A DNA stretch of 64,000 bases from Pannonibacter phragmitetus_B. Its GTDB lineage: Bacteria > Pseudomonadota > Alphaproteobacteria > Rhizobiales > Stappiaceae. A program made the position numbers and the translations under genes. Under the pieces are notes generated by a model that was not told where the DNA came from, searched no databases, and saw only the letters and a list, made by a program, of their open reading frames with translations. This document shows positions 54,263-62,827 of the stretch, piece after piece. The DNA lies in contig NZ_JBNINT010000001.1 in assembly GCF_050510895.1 (NCBI RefSeq), positions 3,720,001-3,784,000 of the forward strand, given 5' to 3'. Positions within the stretch are counted from its first letter, which is position 1. The number at the start of each line of letters is the position of its first letter.

Positions 54263-55288
54263 GTGCTTCTGCGAAATTTTGCTGCTGCCGCAGGCCTTGC
54301 TGCCTGCGCATCTTTCACCCTGGCTGGTGCCGCTCACGCCGGAAAGACCCAGTATCCGCTGACGCTGGAGAACTGCGGCAAGGAACTGACCTTCACCAGG
54401 GCGCCGGAGCGGGCCGTCTCCGTGGGCCAGAGCACCACCGAAATTCTCTATCTGCTGGGACAGGCGGACAAGGTCACCGGGACCGCTCTTTGGATTGGCC
54501 CTGTTCTGAAGGGCTATGAGGAGGTCAACGCCACAGTGCCGCGCCTTGCAGACAATGCTCCGAGCTTTGAAAGCGTCGCAGCAGCCCGGCCGGAGCTGGT
54601 GACCACCCAGTTTCAATGGCAGATCGGCCCGCAGGGCGTCGTTGCCACTGTGGAACAGTTCGAGGAACTGGGGATCGCCGTCTACACCTCGCCGGCCGAC
54701 TGCATCGGCAAAGACAACTCTGCCGGAGATGACGGGCTGCGCAAGACCAGCTTCTCCATGGACCAGATCTATCAGGAGATCGATGATCTCGCCCGCATCT
54801 TCGATGTTGAGGACAGGGGCGCTGCCCTGATCGCAGAACTGAAGGAGCGGGAGGAAGCCGCACGCCGGAAGATCGGCGCCGTCAACGGCGAGGTCTCGGC
54901 GGTCTTCTGGTTCTCAAGTGCCGATCTGGCGATCGACCCTTACGTGGCGGGCCAGAAGGGCGCACCCGGCTATATGACCGCGAGCCTTGGCCTGAAGAAC
55001 GTGATCGAGAGCGACGAAGAGTGGCCGACCGTTGGCTGGGAAACGATTGCCCGGTCCAATCCAACAGTGATCGTCGCCGGCAAGATGGACCGCCGCAGGT
55101 TCCCGGCGGATGACGTGGAGCTGAAGCAGAAGTTCCTCAAGGAGGATCCGGTCACCAGCCTGATGTCTGCGGTCAAGGAAGGCCGGATCATCGTCATGGA
55201 TGCACAGGCCATGAACCCGACGATCCGCACCATCGAAGGCATGGAAGTACTGGCCGATGCGCTGGCCAATTTCGGCCTCGCCAAGTGA
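54263..55288 (+). CDS. B12/iron-complex ABC transporter substrate-binding protein (BtuF/FepB type)
   Basis: Periplasmic binding protein of the PF01497 helical-backbone class, 341 residues. From the GTG start (preceded by AAGGAAGG) a signal peptide VLLRNFAAAAGLAACASFTL ends near GAAHA-GK. The mature protein has the class features YPLTLENCGKELTFTRAPERAVSVGQSTTEILYLLG and a metal-chelate-type cleft. The class also carries siderophores, but the riboswitch upstream points to cobalamin or cobinamide. It overlaps the permease gene. Confidence 0.85.
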   Translation: MLLRNFAAAAGLAACASFTLAGAAHAGKTQYPLTLENCGKELTFTRAPERAVSVGQSTTEILYLLGQADKVTGTALWIGPVLKGYEEVNATVPRLADNAPSFESVAAARPELVTTQFQWQIGPQGVVATVEQFEELGIAVYTSPADCIGKDNSAGDDGLRKTSFSMDQIYQEIDDLARIFDVEDRGAALIAELKEREEAARRKIGAVNGEVSAVFWFSSADLAIDPYVAGQKGAPGYMTASLGLKNVIESDEEWPTVGWETIARSNPTVIVAGKMDRRRFPADDVELKQKFLKEDPVTSLMSAVKEGRIIVMDAQAMNPTIRTIEGMEVLADALANFGLAK

Positions 55289-56313
55289 TGACCCTTCCTT
55301 TCCGCGCCGGAAAATGGGGAGGCGGTGCGCTTGGCGCCGCCTCTCTCATTGCAGCCCTCGCCGCCGGAGCAGCCATTGGCGAGACCTCGATCCCCGTTGA
55401 TACCGTATTCCAGACGCTGGCCAACCGGGTCTGGGCAGCCGGTTATATCCTTGATCCGATCGATGAAGGGGTGATCTGGAACTACCGGATCGCCCGTGCG
55501 GTGGCCGCTGCGGCCTGCGGGGCATCACTGGCGTTGTGCGGCGCGATCCTCCAGTCGCTGCTGCGCAATGCGCTGGCCGACCCTTATATTCTCGGCATCT
55601 CGGCGGGGGCCTCTACCGGAGCGGTGAGCGTTGCCATTCTCGGGCTCGGGGGCGGGCTGCTTTCCCTTCCCCTTGGGGCCTTTGCCGGTGCGCTCACGGC
55701 CTTCGCCCTGGTCAGCCTGCTGGCCGTCCTCGCCGGACGCAGCAGCGCCGCCGTGATTCTGGCCGGGATTGCCTGTTCGCAGCTCTTCAACGCGGTCACC
55801 TCCTTCATCGTCACCAAATCGGCGACGGCAGATCAGGCACGCGGCATCATGTTCTGGCTGCTGGGCAATCTATCGGGCGTACGCTGGCCGGATGCCGGGC
55901 TGGCCGTGCCGGTGGCACTGGCCGGTCTCCTCGTCTGCCTGCTGCATGCAAGGCATCTGGACGCCTTTGCCTTCGGAACCAATGCAGCCGCATCTGCCGG
56001 GGTTCCGGTGCGCCGGGTCTACATAATCCTGATCGCCACGGCTGCCATCATGACCGCCGTCATGGTCAGCATTGCCGGATCGATCGGCTTTGTCGGGCTG
56101 GTCATTCCCCATGCTGCCCGCTTGCTGGTCGGTGTCCGGCATGGCCTGCTGCTGCCGGTTTCGGCCTGGCTCGGTGCGGTCTTCATGATTCTTGCCGACA
56201 TTCTGTCGCGCATCCTGATCCCCGGTCAGGTGCTGCCCATCGGCGTGATGACCGCCCTTGCCGGAGCACCTGCCTTTGCCGTTCTCCTGATCCACAGGCC
56301 AGTGACACGATGA
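55288..56313 (+). CDS. FecCD-family ABC transporter permease (BtuC-like)
   Basis: Inner-membrane permease, 341 residues with about ten hydrophobic helices. Family hallmarks are RIARAVAAAACGASLALCGAILQSLLRNALADPYILGIS (the FecCD signature) and GSIGFVGLVIPHAARLLVG, the loop that contacts the ATPase. The ATG overlaps the upstream stop (TGATG), and the next ATG overlaps its own stop. Likely imports cobalamin with its partners. Confidence 0.9.
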   Translation: MTLPFRAGKWGGGALGAASLIAALAAGAAIGETSIPVDTVFQTLANRVWAAGYILDPIDEGVIWNYRIARAVAAAACGASLALCGAILQSLLRNALADPYILGISAGASTGAVSVAILGLGGGLLSLPLGAFAGALTAFALVSLLAVLAGRSSAAVILAGIACSQLFNAVTSFIVTKSATADQARGIMFWLLGNLSGVRWPDAGLAVPVALAGLLVCLLHARHLDAFAFGTNAAASAGVPVRRVYIILIATAAIMTAVMVSIAGSIGFVGLVIPHAARLLVGVRHGLLLPVSAWLGAVFMILADILSRILIPGQVLPIGVMTALAGAPAFAVLLIHRPVTR

Positions 56314-57113
56314 TGCTGACAGCTCATGATCTGACATGGCGCGCGCAAGGCCGCCTCATCACCGACAAGGTCAGTCTTGACCTCGCAGAAGGCGAGTTTC
56401 TGGGCATCGCCGGACCCAATGGCTCCGGGAAATCGACCCTTCTGTCCATGCTCGCAGGGTTGCGCAGGCCCTCATCCGGACATGTGACCGTCATGGGCAC
56501 GTCCATGACGAATCTGTCCCGGCGTGACATTGCGCGCCGGATTGCTGTGGTCGAGCAGCATGCGGATACCAGCGAGCGGCTGACCGCGCGTCAGGTCGTG
56601 GAGCTTGGCCGTACCCCGCATCTCAGCATTTTGCGGCAATGGTCCAGCGAGGACGATACCATCGTCTCAGGCGCAATCGCGGCAGCTGGAATGCAGGATT
56701 TCGAGACGCGGGAATGGCTGACCCTCTCCGGCGGGGAAAAACAGCGGCTGCAGATCGCCCGCGCCCTGGCACAGAAGCCGGCCATCCTCATTCTGGATGA
56801 ACCCACCAATCACCTGGACATCGAGCATCAGATCGGCCTGCTGGATCTTGTCAGCTCGCAAGGGCTCAGCGTCATTGCCGCGCTGCATGACCTCAATCAC
56901 GCAGCCATGTTCTGCGACCGGCTGATCGTGATGGAGGCTGGCCGGATCGCTGCGCAGGGCCGTCCGGGCGAAATTCTCACCCCCGATCTTTTGGCCAGGG
57001 TCTTCAAAGTCAAGGCCACGGTGGAAACGGGACCGGATGGCGAGTGCCATATCCGGTACTCCCGGCCGTCCAGCCGCCGCCGCAAACACCCGCTTCAAGG
57101 AGCCGCAGCCTGA
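56310..57113 (+). CDS. ABC transporter ATPase (BtuD/FecE type)
   Basis: Cytoplasmic ATPase of the importer, 267 residues. Walker A GPNGSGKS (35-42), Q-loop near VEQHADTSERLTARQVVELGR, signature LSGGEKQR, Walker B LILDEPTNHLD, and the switch His in ALHDLNHAAMFC. Overlaps both neighbours (ATGA and TGATG), so the btuFCD-like genes and the pseudoazurin gene form a tightly coupled set. Confidence 0.92.
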   Translation: MMLTAHDLTWRAQGRLITDKVSLDLAEGEFLGIAGPNGSGKSTLLSMLAGLRRPSSGHVTVMGTSMTNLSRRDIARRIAVVEQHADTSERLTARQVVELGRTPHLSILRQWSSEDDTIVSGAIAAAGMQDFETREWLTLSGGEKQRLQIARALAQKPAILILDEPTNHLDIEHQIGLLDLVSSQGLSVIAALHDLNHAAMFCDRLIVMEAGRIAAQGRPGEILTPDLLARVFKVKATVETGPDGECHIRYSRPSSRRRKHPLQGAAA

Positions 57114-57568
57114 TGCGCAGCCTCGCACGCACCCTTTTCCTCACCTTTGTTTCTGTCCAGTCCCTGCTCATGGCAAGCACCGCTGGAACCCGCGCCGGAA
57201 CTGTTGACATCCAGATGCTGAACCGGGGCGCCCAAGGCACCATGGTGTTCGAGCCCGATTTCGTGCAGATCGAGCCGGGTGATACGGTGACATTCCGGGT
57301 TGGCCACAAGAGCCATAATGCCGCTTCCATCGCCACAATGGTGCCCGAGGGCTTTGCCGGTTTCACCGGCAAGATCAACGGGGAGGTTTCCATCACCTTT
57401 GATCAACCGGGGCTCTATGGCATCAAATGCTCGCCGCACTATACCATGGGTATGGTGATGGTGATTCGGGTTGGCGAGGCCACCCGGCCTGAAGGCTTCC
57501 CGGATCCGAGCGTTCCCCCCGCCTCCCTCAAGCGCTTTGACGAGATTTTGGCCCGCTCCGGCCTCTGA
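57113..57568 (+). CDS. Pseudoazurin (type 1 blue copper protein) in the B12 transporter operon
   Basis: Periplasmic blue copper electron carrier, 151 residues. After a signal peptide (MRSLARTLFLTFVSVQSLLM, to about residue 29) the sequence follows pseudoazurin closely: GTMVFEPDFVQIEPGDTVTF, GHKSHNAASI, and YGIKCSPHYTMGMVMVIRVG. The copper ligands are His68, Cys106, His109 and Met114; the spacings 38, 3 and 5 equal those of pseudoazurin (40, 78, 81, 86). AAGGAGC precedes the ATG, which overlaps the ATPase stop. Pseudoazurin usually feeds nitrite or nitrous oxide reductases; none is seen here, and its place under a B12 riboswitch is unusual. Confidence 0.9.
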   Translation: MRSLARTLFLTFVSVQSLLMASTAGTRAGTVDIQMLNRGAQGTMVFEPDFVQIEPGDTVTFRVGHKSHNAASIATMVPEGFAGFTGKINGEVSITFDQPGLYGIKCSPHYTMGMVMVIRVGEATRPEGFPDPSVPPASLKRFDEILARSGL

Positions 57569-57616
57569 GCCAAATAACTACATCTTGTGGGTATCCTGCA
57601 GCGGCTCACATAGGGA

Positions 57617-57644
57617 TTGATAAAAATCGAATCTCCTCTATGTT
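57617..57644 (+). promoter_or_regulatory. Promoter before the second cobalamin riboswitch
   Basis: TTGATA, 16 bases, TATGTT, in an AT-rich stretch just ahead of the riboswitch. Confidence 0.5.
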
Positions 57645-57651
57645 GACTCGT

Positions 57652-57845
57652 GTTCAGGGTTCTCCGGTGGAAACGCCGATGAGCTAAGATGGGAACAGGG
57701 TGAAACCGGCGAAAATCCGGCAATTCCCAGGCTGCCCCCGCAACTGTGAACGGTGAGCGTTCGCCCCATTCTGCCACTTGGCCGCAAGGCTTGGGAAGGC
57801 GGGGCGGCGTGACGACCCGTGAGCCAGGAGACCTGCCTTGAGCGT
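57652..57845 (+). ncRNA. Cobalamin (AdoCbl) riboswitch 2, before nrdHIEF
   Basis: GATGGGAACAGGGTGAAA, GGCTGCCCCCGCAACTGTGAA and the B12 box GAGCCAGGAGACCTGCC (57821-57837) identify the class. The box is identical to that of the first riboswitch. It should lower expression of the B12-independent reductase when adenosylcobalamin is available. Confidence 0.92.
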
Positions 57846-58138
57846 AACGTCCACCGGCGGGGTGCCGGAGGGGTGTGGTCAGTTCATGTCCGGTTCCGCC
57901 GGGCTGTCCGCTCCCTCTGGCCAGCGCCATCTGCTTCGGCAGCAGTGCTTCGGGGTGCAGGCATGATGAAGAGAGCTGTTTTCGAGTTTCCGCCCGGGTA
58001 AGCCTGTGGCCCGTTTTCCCCGCTCCGCCGGATACTGTCCGGATGGATGCGCGGAGTTGTCCTTGAGTTTTTATCTGATGCCGGCTGCGCGAAAGCGTGG
58101 CTGAACCCTTTGTCACGTCCTGATGTGAGGATCGACCG
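57846..58138 (+). other. Leader between riboswitch 2 and nrdH
   Basis: About 290 bases with several GC-rich inverted stretches, for example CCGGCGGGGTGCCGG at the 5' side, that could form an expression platform. It holds a 12-codon ATG frame at 57963 with a weak ribosome site, which I do not call as a gene. No T-rich terminator is obvious. Confidence 0.4.
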
Positions 58139-58360
58139 ATGACCGTCACCGTCTACAGCAAGCCCGCCTGCGTTCAGTGCAATGCCACCACCCGCGCTCT
58201 GGAGCGCAAGGGCATCGACTACACGCTGGTGGACATTTCGGAAGACACGGCGGCCTATGACTATGTGACCGGCCTTGGCTACCGTCAGGTGCCGGTGGTT
58301 GTTGCCGGCGAGAACCACTGGGCCGGCTTCCGCCCGGACCTGATCGGCGGCCTCGCCTGA
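58139..58360 (+). CDS. nrdH: Glutaredoxin-like protein NrdH
   Basis: A 73-residue redoxin that reduces the class Ib ribonucleotide reductase. It has MTVTVYSKPACVQCNATTRAL with active-site Cys11 and Cys14 (CVQC), then GYRQVPVVVAGENHWAGFRPDLI, the NrdH-type WxGF-like part. First gene of nrdHIEF. Electrons come from thioredoxin reductase in known systems. Confidence 0.95.
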   Translation: MTVTVYSKPACVQCNATTRALERKGIDYTLVDISEDTAAYDYVTGLGYRQVPVVVAGENHWAGFRPDLIGGLA

Positions 58361-58382
58361 TACACTGAAGGGCGCGCGCACC

Positions 58383-58780
58383 ATGGCCAGGCTCGTCTAT
58401 TTTTCCAGCACTTCGGAAAACACCCGCCGCTTCGTTGAGAAGCTGGGTATGGACGCCATCCGCCTGCCCGTGGACGCCAGCGCGCCCGTGCCCTCGTGAG
58501 TGAGCCCTTCGTGCTGGTGACGCCGACCTATGGTGGCGGCACCCCGAAGGGCGCGGTGCCCAAGCCCGTGATCCGCTTTCTCAACGAGGAGCAGAACCGC
58601 ACTCTCCTCCGCGGCGTCATCGCTGCGGGCAATACCAATTTCGGCGAAGGCTATGCCATCGCCGGCAATATCATCTCCGCCAAGTGCAACGTTCCGTTCC
58701 TCTACAGGTTCGAGCTTCTGGGCACGGCGGAAGATGTCGGGAACGTAACCCTCGGACTGGAACGGTTTTGGACATGCTAG
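58383..58780 (+). CDS. nrdI: Flavodoxin-like NrdI, one frame break
   Basis: Activates the dimanganese-tyrosyl cofactor of NrdF by supplying oxidant. The N-terminus ARLVYFSSTSENTRRFVEKLG is the FMN phosphate loop; the frame then breaks at the CCC 58491-58493. One added C joins SAPVP to LVSEPFVLVTPTYGGGT. The repaired length is 132 residues, normal for NrdI. The nrdE ATG lies within its end (7-base overlap). Confidence 0.88.
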
Positions 58781-60978
58781 ACACGGATTCCCCGCAAGAG
58801 GCGGGCGCAAAGACCCATTCCGCAGCCGTTGCCCCGGCCTCCGGTGGCAGCAATGCCCGCCAGTCCACGGCGCTGGACTATCACGCGCTGAACGCGATGC
58901 TGAACCTCTATGATGATGAGGGGAAGATCCAGTTCGAGAAGGACCGGGAAGCTGCGCGCCAGTATTTCCTGTCGCACGTGAACCAGAACACGGTCTTCTT
59001 CCATAATCTCAAGGAGAAGCTCGATTACCTGGTCACCGAAGGCTATTATGAGCCTGAGGTTCTGGAGCAGTATTCCTTTGCCTTTGTGCGCGACCTGTTC
59101 GACGCTGCCTATGCGAAGAAATTCCGCTTCCCGACCTTCCTTGGCGCCTTCAAGTATTACACGTCCTATACGCTGAAGACATTTGACGGAAAGCGCTATC
59201 TGGAGCGCTACGAGGACCGCGTCTGCATGGTGGCGCTGGCGCTGGCACGCGGCGACGAAGGCCTTGCCATGGCGATGATGGAAGAGATCATCACCGGCCG
59301 CTTCCAGCCGGCGACGCCGACCTTCCTCAACGCGGGCAAGAAGAGCCGGGGCGAGCTGGTGTCCTGCTTCCTGCTGCGCATCGAAGACAACATGGAGTCC
59401 ATCGGCCGGTCGATCAATTCGGCGCTGCAGCTGTCCAAGCGCGGCGGCGGTGTGGCCCTGTGCCTGACGAACCTGCGCGAATCGGGTGCGCCCATCAAGC
59501 ACATCGAGAACCAATCCTCTGGCGTCATCCCGGTGATGAAGCTGCTGGAAGACAGTTTCTCCTATGCCAACCAACTGGGCGCCCGTCAGGGTGCAGGTGC
59601 GGTGTATCTCAACGCCCACCACCCGGACATCATGCGCTTCCTCGACACCAAGCGCGAGAATGCGGACGAGAAGATCCGCATCAAGACCCTGTCGCTGGGT
59701 GTCGTCGTGCCGGACATCACCTTCGAGCTCGCCCGCAACAACGAGGACATGTACCTGTTCTCGCCCTATGACGTGGAGCGGGTCTATGGCGTGCCCTTCT
59801 CCGAGATTTCGGTGACGGAAAAGTACCGCGAGATGGTCGAGGACGTGCGCATCCGCAAGTCCAAGATCAAGGCCCGCGAGTTCTTCCAAATCATCGCCGA
59901 GATCCAGTTCGAGAGCGGCTATCCCTACCTCATGTTCGAGGACACGGTGAACCGCGCCAACCCGATTGCCGGCCGCATTTCCATGAGCAACCTGTGCTCG
60001 GAAATCCTGCAAGTGAGCGAGGCCAGCCTCTACGAGGAAGATCTGTCCTACTCGCACCTCGGCAAGGACATTTCCTGCAATCTCGGCTCGCTGAACATCG
60101 CCAAAACGATGGATTCGGATAATTTCGGCCGCACGGTCGAAACCTCCATCCGCGCCCTGACGGCGGTCGCCGAGATGAGCAACATCACCTCCGTGCCTTC
60201 CATCGCCCGTGGCAATGCGGAGAGCCTTGCCATCGGCCTTGGCCAGATGAACCTGCACGGCTATCTCGCCCGCGAGCGTATTTTCTACGGCTCGGAAGAA
60301 GGCATCGACTTCACCAACATCTACTTCTACGCCGTGACCTATCATGCAGTCCGTGCGTCGAACCGTCTGGCGGTCGAAAAAGGCCGCAGCTTCAAGGGCT
60401 TCGAGAAGTCCAAGTATGCTTCCGGCGAATATTTCGACAAATACACGGATCAGGTCTGGGCGCCGAAGACGGAGCGGGTGGCGCAGCTCTTCGCCGATGC
60501 AGGGATCCATATCCCCACGCAGGACGACTGGCGCACCCTCAAGGCAGAGGTGATGGCAGGCGGGCTCTATAATCAGAACCTGCAGGCCGTGCCGCCCACC
60601 GGCTCGATCTCCTACATCAACCACTCGACCTCCTCGATCCACCCGATCGTGTCGAAGATCGAGATCCGCAAGGAAGGCAAGATCGGCCGCGTCTATTATC
60701 CGGCGCCCTACATGTCGAACGAGAACCTCGACTACTATCAGGATGCCTACGAGATCGGGCCGGAGAAGATCATCGACACCTATGCCGCGGCCACCCAGCA
60801 CGTGGATCAGGGCCTGTCGCTGACGCTGTTCTTCCGCGATACGGCCACGACCCGCGACATCAACCGGGCGCAGATCTACGCCTGGAAGAAGGGCATCAAG
60901 ACCATCTATTACATCCGCCTGCGCCAGATGGCTCTGGACGGCACGCAGGTTCAGGGCTGCGTGTCCTGCACCCTGTAA
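58774..60978 (+). CDS. nrdE: Class Ib ribonucleoside-diphosphate reductase, large subunit
   Basis: Reduces ribonucleotides to deoxyribonucleotides; 734 residues. The catalytic domain has FQPATPTFLNAGKKSRGELVSCFLL, SKRGGGVALCLTNLRESGAPI and SMSNLCSEILQ, and the C-terminus ends GCVSCTL, the CxxC that is reduced by NrdH. There is no long ATP-cone domain, which suits class Ib. The first ~30 residues (MLDTDSPQEAGAKTHS...) are a variable extension. Confidence 0.97.
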   Translation: MLDTDSPQEAGAKTHSAAVAPASGGSNARQSTALDYHALNAMLNLYDDEGKIQFEKDREAARQYFLSHVNQNTVFFHNLKEKLDYLVTEGYYEPEVLEQYSFAFVRDLFDAAYAKKFRFPTFLGAFKYYTSYTLKTFDGKRYLERYEDRVCMVALALARGDEGLAMAMMEEIITGRFQPATPTFLNAGKKSRGELVSCFLLRIEDNMESIGRSINSALQLSKRGGGVALCLTNLRESGAPIKHIENQSSGVIPVMKLLEDSFSYANQLGARQGAGAVYLNAHHPDIMRFLDTKRENADEKIRIKTLSLGVVVPDITFELARNNEDMYLFSPYDVERVYGVPFSEISVTEKYREMVEDVRIRKSKIKAREFFQIIAEIQFESGYPYLMFEDTVNRANPIAGRISMSNLCSEILQVSEASLYEEDLSYSHLGKDISCNLGSLNIAKTMDSDNFGRTVETSIRALTAVAEMSNITSVPSIARGNAESLAIGLGQMNLHGYLARERIFYGSEEGIDFTNIYFYAVTYHAVRASNRLAVEKGRSFKGFEKSKYASGEYFDKYTDQVWAPKTERVAQLFADAGIHIPTQDDWRTLKAEVMAGGLYNQNLQAVPPTGSISYINHSTSSIHPIVSKIEIRKEGKIGRVYYPAPYMSNENLDYYQDAYEIGPEKIIDTYAAATQHVDQGLSLTLFFRDTATTRDINRAQIYAWKKGIKTIYYIRLRQMALDGTQVQGCVSCTL

Positions 60979-61004
60979 GCTGTCCGGCTCGTGGAGAAAG
61001 CATC

Positions 61005-61979
61005 ATGAACATGCACATCAAGCCCGCCTCCCGCGTGCGCGCCATCAACTGGAACCGCATCGAGGATGACAAGGATCTGGAAGTCTGGAACCGCCTGACT
61101 GGCAATTTCTGGCTGCCCGAGAAGGTTCCGCTGTCCAACGACATCCAGTCCTGGGCCACCCTTCGCCCGGAAGAACAGCGCCTGACCATCCGCGTCTTCA
61201 CCGGCCTCACCCTGCTGGACACGATCCAGAACGGCGTTGGCGCAGTGACGCTGATGGAAGACGCCGTGACCCAGCATGAGGAGGCGGTTCTGTCGAACAT
61301 CTCCTTCATGGAAGCCGTGCATGCGCGCTCCTATTCCTCCATCTTCTCCACCCTGTGCCTGACGCCGGACGTGGACGAAGCCTACCGCTGGTCGGAGGAG
61401 AACGAGTTCCTGCAGCGCAAGTCCGCGCTGATCATGGAGCAGTACGGGAGCGGTGATCCGCTGAAGAAGAAGGTGGCTTCCGTCTTCCTCGAAAGCTTCC
61501 TGTTCTATTCCGGCTTCTATCTGCCGATGTACTGGTCGAGCCGCGCCAGGCTGACCAACACGGCGGACCTTATCCGCCTCATCATCCGCGACGAGGCCGT
61601 GCATGGCTATTACATCGGCTACAAGTTCCAGCGCGCACTGGACCGTGAGCCGGAAGCCCGCCGCCAGGAAATCAAGGACTTCGCCTTTGACCTGCTGCTG
61701 GAGCTTTACGACAACGAGACCCGCTACACCGAAGACCTTTACGACGGTGCGGGCCTGACCGAAGACGTGAAGAAATTCCTGCATTACAACGCCAACAAGG
61801 CGCTGATGAACCTCGGCTACGAAGCCCTGTTCCCGGCGGAAGCCTGCAAGGTGAACCCGGCAATTCTCTCGGCCCTTTCGCCGAATGCCGACGAGAACCA
61901 CGACTTCTTCTCCGGCTCCGGCTCGTCCTATGTCATCGGCAAGGCCGTGGCGACGGAAGACGAAGACTGGGATTTCTGA
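61005..61979 (+). CDS. nrdF: Class Ib ribonucleoside-diphosphate reductase, small subunit
   Basis: Holds the metal-radical cofactor (Mn2 or Fe2 with tyrosyl radical); 324 residues. Ligand helices are visible in LMEDAVTQHEEAVLSNISFMEAVHARSYSSIF, FLESFLFYSGFYLPMYW, and RLIIRDEAVHGYYIGYKF. It is 26 bases after nrdE. The C-terminus ends EDEDWDF, the tail that docks to NrdE. Confidence 0.97.
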   Translation: MNMHIKPASRVRAINWNRIEDDKDLEVWNRLTGNFWLPEKVPLSNDIQSWATLRPEEQRLTIRVFTGLTLLDTIQNGVGAVTLMEDAVTQHEEAVLSNISFMEAVHARSYSSIFSTLCLTPDVDEAYRWSEENEFLQRKSALIMEQYGSGDPLKKKVASVFLESFLFYSGFYLPMYWSSRARLTNTADLIRLIIRDEAVHGYYIGYKFQRALDREPEARRQEIKDFAFDLLLELYDNETRYTEDLYDGAGLTEDVKKFLHYNANKALMNLGYEALFPAEACKVNPAILSALSPNADENHDFFSGSGSSYVIGKAVATEDEDWDF

Positions 61980-62005
61980 GACCCGGCCAGAGCAAGCCTG
62001 ATTTC

Positions 62006-62043
62006 AGGGCCTTACGCTTACGCGTGAGGCCCTGTTCTTTTCA
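62006..62043 (+). terminator. Terminator after nrdF
   Basis: AGGGCCTTACGC pairs with GCGTGAGGCCCT (one G-U pair) around TTAC, then GTTCTTTTC. It may also serve the convergent cob genes. Confidence 0.75.
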
Positions 62044-62060
62044 AGCTGACGCTTGCGGCG

Positions 62061-62827
62061 TCATAAGCCCTCCCGGCCCCTGAAGCGGCGCTGATAGGCC
62101 GGATCGTAGAGCGCGCTTTCGCGGAATTCCTTCGCGCCAAGCCTATGGCCGACAAAGATCAGCGCCGTGCGCTCGATCGGGTTTTCCGCCACCTTGGCAC
62201 AGATATCCGCCAGCGTGCCGGAGACGATCCGTTCATCCGGCCAGGAGGCCTTGACGACAATGGCAACCGGGCAATCTGCGCCATAGAGCGGGGTCAGTTC
62301 CGCCACCACCTTGTCGAGCGCATGGATGGCGAGGTGGATCGCCAGTGTCGCGCCGGTGGCACCGAAACGGTCGAGCGTTTCCCCTCCGGCATGGGCGAGG
62401 CCCGGCCAGACACGCGGGTGAGAATAAGGCTCTGGGCCTCCGCCGGGATCGTCAGCTCGCGCCCGAGGGCCGAGGCAGCCGCAGCAAAGGCAGGCACACC
62501 CGGTGTCATGGTGTAGCCGATGCCCAGCCGGTCCAGCCGCCGGATCTGCTCGGCCACCGCGCTCCAGACCGAGAGGTCGCCTGAGTGCAGGCGGGCAACA
62601 TCCTGCCCGTTTTGAGAAGCGCGCACGAACTCGGCCTCGATCTCGTCAAGCGACAGCGGCGCCGTGTCGATGATCCGCGCACCTTCCGGGCAGAAAGCCA
62701 GAAGCTCTTCCGAGACGAGAGACCCGGCATATAGGCAGACCGGGCAGCTTTCGATCAGGCTGCGGCCCCGGACGGTGATCAGATCAGCCGCGCCCGGGCC
62801 TGCGCCGATAAAATGGACCTTCATCAT
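62061..62827 (-). CDS. cobM: Precorrin-4 C11-methyltransferase CobM, one frame break
   Basis: SAM-dependent enzyme of the aerobic cobalamin pathway. MMKVHFIGAGPGAADLITVRG and DVARLHSGDLSVWSAVAEQ are the tetrapyrrole-methylase motifs. The frame breaks in the four-C run 62381-62384 (minus-strand GGGG) after SGRASPMPEG; restoring a base joins it to VVAELTPLYGADCPVAIVVKASWPDE and the C-terminus. Repaired length is about 255 residues, as expected. The ATG overlaps the cobL stop (ATGA). Confidence 0.9.

Noticed and set aside
57963..58001. A 12-codon ATG frame in the nrd leader
   Set aside because: Weak ribosome site, very short, no sign of conservation that I can assess.
58777..60801. A minus-strand open frame of 674 codons opposite nrdE
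   Set aside because: Antisense shadow; the sense protein is complete and conserved.
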